Assembly: GCA_021299695.1 (NCBI GenBank)
Contig: JAJTEK010000011.1
Span: 1 to 48,655 of the forward strand
Direction: 5' to 3'
Source: Pirellula sp.
GTDB lineage: Bacteria; Planctomycetota; Planctomycetia; Pirellulales; Pirellulaceae
DNA length: 48,655 nucleotides
The notes under the pieces are model-generated. The model saw only the letters and a program-made list of their open reading frames with translations. It did not search any database and was not told where the DNA came from. Each line of letters starts with the position of its first letter. Within the stretch, counting starts at the first letter, position 1. The position numbers were made by a program, and so were the translations under genes. Of the stretch, positions 43,033 to 48,655 are shown piece by piece.

Positions 43033-43680
43033 AACTGGCAACGGAACACCAAAGTCCACCTGCCAACGGTCCCGCAGTTGCCTCAGCCGCTCGAACTCCC
43101 GATGCGTCTGGTCGACGTCTCCTTGCAGGGAACTCATCCCCATAAGACCGCAGAGATCCAGCCGCTGCTGCCAAAGCGGAGTCGATAGGTATTTGTGCAA
43201 CACCTGCTGAGCCTCCTCGGGGCTCAAACCGGTCTTGGTGCTGTCCTCGGTCACGTTGAGTTCCAGGAGGATCCGAAGTCGTTGGCCCTGCCCTTCGGAT
43301 TCGAAAACCACATCCTTGGCCATCTGCTCGCCGAGCCGCTCGGAGTCCATCGCGTGCATCATCCAGAGCAACGGGATTGTCCGAGGTGATTTGTTCCGCT
43401 GCAGATGGCCGATCATGTGCCAACGCACGCCAGGGGCGACCTTGGTAGATTTCTCCCAAATAACCTGTGGTCGATTTTCGGCCAAATCCGAGCATCCGAG
43501 CCGAATCAGCTCGTTGCAGGTCTGGACTCCGACCGTTTTGGTCACGGCCACGAGCGTCACGTCGGTCGACTCACGGCCAGCTTTTTGGCAAGCCTGATCG
43601 ATCTGCTGGCGAACCATTTCCAGGTTTTTTGCAAGGCGATCGGGGTCTAAAGATTCCTCAAAGTCCGGATTTAAGGCCAT
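42946..43680 (-). CDS. yggS: YggS-family pyridoxal-phosphate homeostasis protein
   Basis: This is 244 residues from ATG 43680, with GAGGA about six bases upstream. Motifs are [19 protein letters not shown] (the PLP lysine), [65 protein letters not shown] and [28 protein letters not shown]-type ending. It is a non-enzymatic PLP-binding barrel that keeps B6 vitamers and some amino acids in balance. The last 87 bases overlap the kinase gene on the other strand. An open frame reaches 43890, but that part is not family-like. Confidence 0.92.
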   Translation of the reverse strand: [244 protein letters not shown]

Positions 43681-43820
43681 GTTGGTTCCTCGAAGAGGAT
43701 CTTTCCGCAATCCGATTGCAAATAGAACTGGTTTGTGTACAATCCAAACGTCGATCCAAGGATCGAGAAGGCCATAGAATACCGCGAGAGATACCCCTAG
43801 AGTGCATTGGACCAAGGTCG

Positions 43821-44480
43821 ATGGGTAATTGGAAGGATCGATTGGGAATTTTCGCTTCGGCAACTTGTGCCGTCCACTGCGCTGCGACACCGGTGCTGCT
43901 TGCGACCCTTCCTGCTTTGAAATTCACCGAGTGGATGGCAAGCCCGCTTTTTCATCAGCTTGCCGCAGTGGCTTGCTGCAGTATCGTCGCGGTTGCGATT
44001 TGGCCATCGTTTGTCAAGTTCCGCGACTACCGGATCCTGTCCCTCTCGAGCTTGGGGCTAGGGCTTATCCTCAGCGCAGCGTTCGTGCTTCCTGACGAGT
44101 GCTGCTCGAAGGAACTTCCAAGCGGCCAGCCTTTAGCCCTTGCATCCGCTGCAAGTGTCTCCGAGACCGGCGATTCGGCTGATTGTTGCAGTGAAAGTTG
44201 CTGCAAGAAAGAGGTCCAAGTCGCCTTGAAGCACGAGCATGAACACGAGCACGAACACGGACACGAGCACGAGCACGGACTTGAGCACGAGCACGAGCAT
44301 GAGCACGGGCACGACCACGGGCAGAGCCCAACGATGCAACTCGCAGGGATTGGATCCTTTCAGCCTTGGATGACGCCCCTAGGGGGCGTGTTTTTGATGT
44401 TTGCCCACGGATTGAATCTCCGGTTGAATCTCCGGGGGCGGAAATGTGCCTCGGCCGGTTGTTCCGATACCGACTGCTAG
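43821..44480 (+). CDS. MerC-domain membrane protein with His-rich loop
   Basis: This is 219 residues from ATG 43821. The N-terminal helix contains ATCAVHCAATPVLLATLPAL, with the Cys-x-x-His-Cys of MerC. About four membrane segments are predicted (VACCSIVAVAIW; ILSLSSLGLGLILSAAFVL; MTPLGGVFLMFAHGLNL). A loop of about 60 residues has CCSESCCKK followed by a run of His-Glu pairs (HEHEHEHEHGHEHEHGLEHE), encoded by short DNA repeats. The loop should bind metal. MerC transports mercury in some operons, but many MerC-domain proteins are tied to zinc or other metals. No mer genes are nearby, so metal uptake, efflux or buffering are all possible. Confidence 0.82.
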   Translation: MGNWKDRLGIFASATCAVHCAATPVLLATLPALKFTEWMASPLFHQLAAVACCSIVAVAIWPSFVKFRDYRILSLSSLGLGLILSAAFVLPDECCSKELPSGQPLALASAASVSETGDSADCCSESCCKKEVQVALKHEHEHEHEHGHEHEHGLEHEHEHEHGHDHGQSPTMQLAGIGSFQPWMTPLGGVFLMFAHGLNLRLNLRGRKCASAGCSDTDC

Positions 44481-44486
44481 ATTGGT

Positions 44487-44592
44487 CGCTATCCCGTTTT
44501 TCTTAACCACAGAATACACCGAACACACGGAAAGGAATCCCACCGTGATGTCATCTTTTCGTGTGTTCGGGGTGTTCGGTGGTTCTCTGCCG
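44487..44592. repeat. REPIN-like inverted repeat, copy 1
   Basis: TCGCTATCCCGTTTTTCT, then ACCACAGAATACACCGAACA and, across a spacer, the inverted GTGTTCGGGGTGTTCGGTGG. It is the same element as at 45411-45516 and can fold into a long hairpin. Confidence 0.8.
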
Positions 44593-44608
44593 TGCGGGCT
44601 AATCGGCT

Positions 44609-45295
44609 TTACCACGGATGGTCAAAGCCCGGAACATCGGGCCGAGTTTCGCGTTCGCGCGTGAACCACATCGGCGAATGCATTTTATCATCTGAAATTA
44701 TCCATTTCGCGATGATTGGAGTCGGGCCAAGCGCCATATCGTGCTGATGGACAATCCGGACTCTTTTGTCGTCAACGAACTTTATCGCAATCTCCTCGAA
44801 TGCTCCGACGTGGCGATAGGAACCGGCAGTCACCGAACATCGATGAAAGTGCAAGAGGCTATCGCTTGATTCGCTTCGCTTGAAGTCGAAGTAGAAATGA
44901 TCCGTTTCGGTCGATTTTAGATACTGTTCAAAAGCATCAGCCAGAGCGTCAAGGGATTCGTATTTAGTATCGCATTCGACAATCGAGCGAATCCGTGGTT
45001 CGACAGGTTCATTTGGTGGGTAATCGCATACGTCGAAATCGCCCGATGACACCAGACGTCGATACCAATCGATGTCTCTCCCTCGATAGCGGATGCATCG
45101 CAACTCTGCGCCTCGAATTGCCTCAAACATCATGTCGCACTCAGTTTGGGTTGACGGCTGACGTTTTACGAAGCAGTGCGATGTCTCATCGTATGCGAAC
45201 AAGGACGGTGCGGAACGCATCGGCATGTCGCAAGCAGTGCAACATCCGTGCTCGACATAGAAGTCGCCTTCAGCGTTCAATGGATGTGCGGTCAT
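44609..45295 (-). CDS. ferredoxin-like conserved hypothetical protein
   Basis: This is 228 residues. The N-terminus has YVEHGCCTACDMPMRSAPSL (Cys18, 19, 22), then SHCFVKRQPSTQTECDMMFE and AELRCIRYRG. These match a ferredoxin-like family annotated in planctomycetes and other bacteria (CxxC close to APxLF, later HCxVKKQP). A cluster of four Cys could hold Fe-S, but I cannot be sure. The second half (about 110-225) is an alpha/beta domain without a motif I know. It stands alone between two copies of an inverted repeat. Confidence 0.7.
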   Translation of the reverse strand: MTAHPLNAEGDFYVEHGCCTACDMPMRSAPSLFAYDETSHCFVKRQPSTQTECDMMFEAIRGAELRCIRYRGRDIDWYRRLVSSGDFDVCDYPPNEPVEPRIRSIVECDTKYESLDALADAFEQYLKSTETDHFYFDFKRSESSDSLLHFHRCSVTAGSYRHVGAFEEIAIKFVDDKRVRIVHQHDMALGPTPIIAKWIISDDKMHSPMWFTRERETRPDVPGFDHPW

Positions 45296-45410
45296 AGTGT
45301 TTTCACCGATTCAACCGACATGGGCTAACTCTCAGTGCTCATGTTACCAGAGTTCATGGCATGAGTCGAGAAAGTCAACCCCGCTTGGCAAGTGATCCTG
45401 GGGCTCGAGC

Positions 45411-45516
45411 CGCTATCCCGTTTTTCTGAACCACGGAATACACGGAACACACGGAAAGGAATCGTCGCACGGTTATGCCTTGCTTCCGTGTGTTCGGTGT
45501 GTTCCGTGGTTCCCTG
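45411..45516. repeat. REPIN-like inverted repeat, copy 2
   Basis: CGCTATCCCGTTTTTCTGAA, then CCACGGAATACACGGAACAC, a spacer and the inverted CCGTGTGTTCGGTGTGTTCC with GTGG. Most positions match copy 1, with compensating changes in the stem. No other feature is visible in 45296-45608. Confidence 0.8.
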
Positions 45517-45608
45517 CTCTCGGACAATGGGTGCGTCCTGCCAGTAGACCGCCTTACGAATCCTTCGCCCCATAAATAGTTCCTTCGGGATTCAGCAGCC
45601 GCCTGTCG

Positions 45609-45794
45609 GTGAGCCAACCCCTTGCGATGGTGTCCGCCAGTCCTGGGCTATCGCACTTCTATCACGTCGTTCCGCTCTACACCGAAGAACGCGAGTTCGA
45701 AAAAGCCAACGGGATCCAACCACTGCTCGAAGCGATGGCTGCTGTGGGGCTCGAATCCCTGGTCGTCCGCCCCGACCGAGAGCGATTCGTGTAA
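45609..45794 (+). pseudogene. C-terminal fragment of a SUFU-like (suppressor of fused) protein
   Basis: This is a frame of about 60 codons. LSHFYHVVPLYTEEREFEKA, followed by NGIQPLLEAMAAVGLESLVV and RPDRERFV, resembles the C-terminal end of bacterial SUFU-domain proteins (a PLY/E-E-x-x-F core, then the closing V-x-P-x-R-x-x-V). The rest of the domain (well over 100 residues) is missing and the frame is closed upstream at 45573. SUFU proteins are frequent immunity proteins in polymorphic toxin loci, and a toxin gene starts 10 bases later. It is a remnant or a truncated gene. The family call is from pattern memory and is moderate. Confidence 0.5.
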
Positions 45795-45804
45795 AATCCC
45801 AAAG

Positions 45805-48655
45805 ATGAGGTCCACAAACCTAGCTTCAGCCAAAAACCAATACGAAGCAAACTCGTTCGCAACGGCAGCCAGTTCATTGGCTTCGAGCACTGGCATCGCT
45901 AGCGCAAATCTTGGGTTTGCCACGGCGCAATCGTTGATTTATTCCTCCATGGGGGGCAGCAATCTGCAACTGCCCACCGTTTCGCATCCGACCGACTTGG
46001 CTGGCAAGTACAAGGTTCCGGGTCCGGGCAACACCTACCGCGCATCGATCTCCTCGGTGTCGAGTACCAACTACTATTATGGATGGTGGGGTGGATATTG
46101 GTGGGGCGCATGGGGCTACTACGGCAGCGGCTATTGGTACAGCGGTTACGGTGGTTACGGTGGTTACGGTGGCTATCTCTACGGCAGCCAAGTCTCCTCG
46201 GCCGCAGGTGTCTCGCTTGCCGAGCCACAGATGCAATTCCCGGATTCCTTCTGGCAGATCGATGCCGACCAGATCGCTGATCAAATGCAAGATGGTACAA
46301 TCGAAGTCCGATATGGCGATGCAAAGGTTCTGGAGTTGGTAATACCCCAGCAGGCTATCTTTGCCAGAGTTGGTGGTGTTGCCGAAGACGACGGTGATGG
46401 AGATGCAGGTGGCGTGGGAAGTAGAGCAGGTGATAGTGGTTTCGGTGGTGCAGACGGCGGTTCGATTTCACTGCCAACTGTAAATGCAAAAGTGTCGGAT
46501 GGATTTGCTTCGAGCAACCATGAAGTCATGAAAATTCTCAGTGGCATCAGTCAAGAGCTTGGTGATCTCTGGACACTGGCAGGATCGGTGACGCAAACGG
46601 TCATCAACCGCCGTCCGTCGGCGTTCTTGGCCGACTTGGCATCCGAGCTTACGGGTTCGGAGCTTCATAGCTCATCATCGTCGTATTCCTCCAGTTCAGA
46701 AAGCTCGCTTGGTCCAGCCGATCGAACTGCGGCCCAAAGTGGTGTATCGCTTACGGTCACGCGCGACGACTCGTCGGTGACCGCCGCATTAGCTGCCGGT
46801 ACAGAAATCGTCACGCGGGACGAGAAGCTCGATGCCCGGGAAAAAGAACTACTTGATAAGTTCAACAAGCTATTTCAAGGTGGAGTCAACGGGCAGAACG
46901 TCGACGACTTCTTTGTCGGTGTCAAGGATGGTTTCGTTGATGGCGTGAAAAACGGGTTGGGAGGCATGCTGGTCGATGGCGTCTACTACGTCTTTACCGA
47001 TGGCGTAGGTGATGCCATCGGTGCGGGTGTCTATGTTGCCAAGACCGGAGTGAGTGCCGTCTACCATGGCTTGCAATTGCATCCGGCGGTCCGATACGTC
47101 GGTACATGGTGGAAGGGATATGACATCGGAGCCAACGAAGAGCAAGCCGTACGGGAGTTTACCGGTAAGGCAGCCGTCACGGCTGTTCGCGCTGCTGTTT
47201 GGACGAAGCAGAACCTCGATTATGCCGCTCAGGTGCTGACGCAGGTCCAGGCTCAGATCAATGAGGGTGGGCAAGTCCTGCTCGAAGCGTTGATGACGGG
47301 CGATACCGAAAAGCTTGATGCCGTTCTTGATTCGCTCGATAGCAAGGGATCGTTGATCTCGCGTGAAGCGATGCACTTGGTTCGCTTAGCGATGGTCGAA
47401 ATCGGCCATGCGATCGTTCAAATGGAGCCTAAGCAAATTGGCTACATCGTCGGCACCGTTGCCTACGAGGCGGTTGAAACGGCGGTGCTGGTCGCAATCG
47501 AAGCAGGTTTGGCAGCAGCCACTGTGGGCACCGCTGGCGGAGCAACCCCGGCAACGGCCGGTGGAACGGCCGCGATTGTTGCCGCAAAAGCGGCAGCGTT
47601 CTCGAAGCTAGTGAACCGATTGAGTGAGAGGGCAGACTTGCTGGACTTCCCGAAGATAGCCAAGGCGATTGATCGACTCAACGAGATGGTCGTCTGGATG
47701 ATCAAGTATCCGATGTGCTTCGTGGCGGGGACAAAAGTCCACACACTCAGTGGCCTCAAGAACATCGAAGACATCCAGCGAGATGATTGGGTACTCACTC
47801 GCGATGAGGAAAACCCGACTTCTGAAAACCGCTATCGTCGCGTCACGGAACTGTTCCAGACAAGTCCATCGCGTCTGCTGACCATTGCTTATCGCAATGA
47901 CGTCACGGGCGTCGAAGAGTCAGTAACATGCACCGGCGAGCACCCATTCTTTGTTTCCGGTCGAGAAGAACTGTCACGCGAAACCGGTTCAGGACAGGCA
48001 CATCTCGACGCTGAAATTGCTTTACTCACCCAACCAGAGGTGGCTGTTAATGAATTGCGTCACCGCAGTTTCATTCCAGCTGATGGGTTGGAAGTCGGCG
48101 ACACGCTGGTTCTCGCAGACGGTAACGAAGCAACAATCATCAGCATTGAAGAGCAGAGCGCCGCCGAAGGCGAGACTTTCACAACGTATAATTTCGCGGT
48201 CGAAGGCGACCACACGTACTTCGTGAGCGAGTCCGGCGTCTGGGTCCACAACACCGGTAATCCGTGTGACGAAGCTTTCGAGATCTTCGCCAAGAAGTTC
48301 CGCGACACGGACAACCCAATCGAAGCTGCCAAGGCTGCACGAAATCACCTCGATACACTGGTCGATGCAACCGATGTTGGTCCAGCGATGTATCGGAAGC
48401 ATTATTGGGATCTTGAGCAACTGGTCGTTGGCCAGTTCCAATCTGATAGAGGCCGAACCGCTTGGAAAGACTACCTCACCGGTATCAAGGGAGCGGCTCC
48501 GGTGGACATGCTCAATCCCCACGCTCACCATATCTTGTTTGAAAAGGGGCTGGGCGAAGCACAACAACTGCTCGTGCGCGAGGGGCAAGACCTACTTCGT
48601 AAAGTTGGAATAGACCCGCTTTTCGGCGAAGAAGTCCTTTATTGGGCACCCAACG
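45805..48655 (+). CDS. large polymorphic toxin: Hint domain plus AHH nuclease, C-terminus cut by window edge
   Basis: The frame is open from ATG 45805 to the last base (950 codons). Residues 90-129 are almost only Gly, Tyr and Trp (YYYGWWGGYWWGAWGYYGSG). A Gly/Asp-rich stretch follows (about 190-215), then Ser-rich SSSSSYSSSSESS, then a helical region about 330-620. The PT-Hint autoprotease spans 638-816: CFVAGTKVHTLSGLKNIEDI, TGEHPFFV, YNFAVEGDHTYFV and GVWVHN. The C-terminal toxin (817 onward) contains MLNPHAHHILFEKGLGEAQQ, the AHH signature of an HNH/Endo VII nuclease (A907-H909), and GIDPLFGEEVLYWAPN. The start is uncertain because no signal peptide is seen. Hint would release the toxin after export. 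Confidence 0.82.
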   Translation, partial: MRSTNLASAKNQYEANSFATAASSLASSTGIASANLGFATAQSLIYSSMGGSNLQLPTVSHPTDLAGKYKVPGPGNTYRASISSVSSTNYYYGWWGGYWWGAWGYYGSGYWYSGYGGYGGYGGYLYGSQVSSAAGVSLAEPQMQFPDSFWQIDADQIADQMQDGTIEVRYGDAKVLELVIPQQAIFARVGGVAEDDGDGDAGGVGSRAGDSGFGGADGGSISLPTVNAKVSDGFASSNHEVMKILSGISQELGDLWTLAGSVTQTVINRRPSAFLADLASELTGSELHSSSSSYSSSSESSLGPADRTAAQSGVSLTVTRDDSSVTAALAAGTEIVTRDEKLDAREKELLDKFNKLFQGGVNGQNVDDFFVGVKDGFVDGVKNGLGGMLVDGVYYVFTDGVGDAIGAGVYVAKTGVSAVYHGLQLHPAVRYVGTWWKGYDIGANEEQAVREFTGKAAVTAVRAAVWTKQNLDYAAQVLTQVQAQINEGGQVLLEALMTGDTEKLDAVLDSLDSKGSLISREAMHLVRLAMVEIGHAIVQMEPKQIGYIVGTVAYEAVETAVLVAIEAGLAAATVGTAGGATPATAGGTAAIVAAKAAAFSKLVNRLSERADLLDFPKIAKAIDRLNEMVVWMIKYPMCFVAGTKVHTLSGLKNIEDIQRDDWVLTRDEENPTSENRYRRVTELFQTSPSRLLTIAYRNDVTGVEESVTCTGEHPFFVSGREELSRETGSGQAHLDAEIALLTQPEVAVNELRHRSFIPADGLEVGDTLVLADGNEATIISIEEQSAAEGETFTTYNFAVEGDHTYFVSESGVWVHNTGNPCDEAFEIFAKKFRDTDNPIEAAKAARNHLDTLVDATDVGPAMYRKHYWDLEQLVVGQFQSDRGRTAWKDYLTGIKGAAPVDMLNPHAHHILFEKGLGEAQQLLVREGQDLLRKVGIDPLFGEEVLYWAPN

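Noticed and set aside
43467-43820. N-terminal extension of the MerC-like frame by 118 codons
   Set aside because: The extra part is antisense to yggS and lacks membrane or metal motifs; ATG 43821 gives a normal MerC N-terminus.

Overview
The window looks like a chromosomal segment of a planctomycete, probably of the Rhodopirellula/Pirellula type. Family content points there: an adjacent DUF1501/DUF1800 pair, a PEP-CTERM protein, tetrahydromethanopterin-linked C1 genes (fhcA, fhcB), an ECF sigma factor translationally coupled to a Ser/Thr kinase, DUF11 (OmcB-like) envelope proteins, and several families of palindromic intergenic repeats. No rRNA, tRNA or CRISPR array was seen. The assignment is an inference from gene families, not from a marker gene.

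Layout. 1-2.5 kb: a truncated RAYT-like HUH protein with REP-like palindromes upstream, then a conserved hypothetical. 2.9-4.5 kb: an rbfA-like gene followed by rtcB. 4.5-5.7 kb: two REPIN-like clusters on either side of a secreted coiled-coil protein. 5.7-10.3 kb: CvpA, a membrane metal-dependent hydrolase, and an ABC exporter pair. 10.6-13.6 kb: korA-korB. 13.6-16.15 kb: an AT-richer insert with a convergent AbiEii/AbiEi toxin-antitoxin pair. It is bounded on one side by a 126-bp displaced copy of the comM 3' end and on the other by intact comM. 17.9-22.6 kb: a PEP-CTERM protein and three envelope genes, two of them paralogues. 24-32 kb: a same-strand run of lipid kinase, M41-like peptidase, DUF1501, DUF1800, fhcA, fhcB and leuB. 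32.3-37.7 kb: a five-gene cluster with an ABC permease, two NMT1-type solute-binding proteins (one fused to an OmpA domain), a PspA-like protein and a membrane-anchored coiled-coil protein, with no ATPase visible. 37.8-44.5 kb: an Rpn-type nuclease, nnrD, the sigma-kinase pair, yggS and a MerC-like metal protein. 44.5-48.7 kb: inverted repeats around a ferredoxin-like gene, then a SUFU-like fragment and a large polymorphic toxin (Hint plus AHH nuclease) that runs off the window.

Three places look most worth following up. First, the AbiE insert with its duplicated comM end, where all four codon differences are synonymous. Second, the PspA / OmpA-fused binding protein / ABC permease cluster as a possible envelope system. 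Third, the Hint-AHH toxin beside a decayed SUFU-type immunity gene. A further recurrent oddity is short tandem repeats that start inside the last codons of genes and copy the stop codon.
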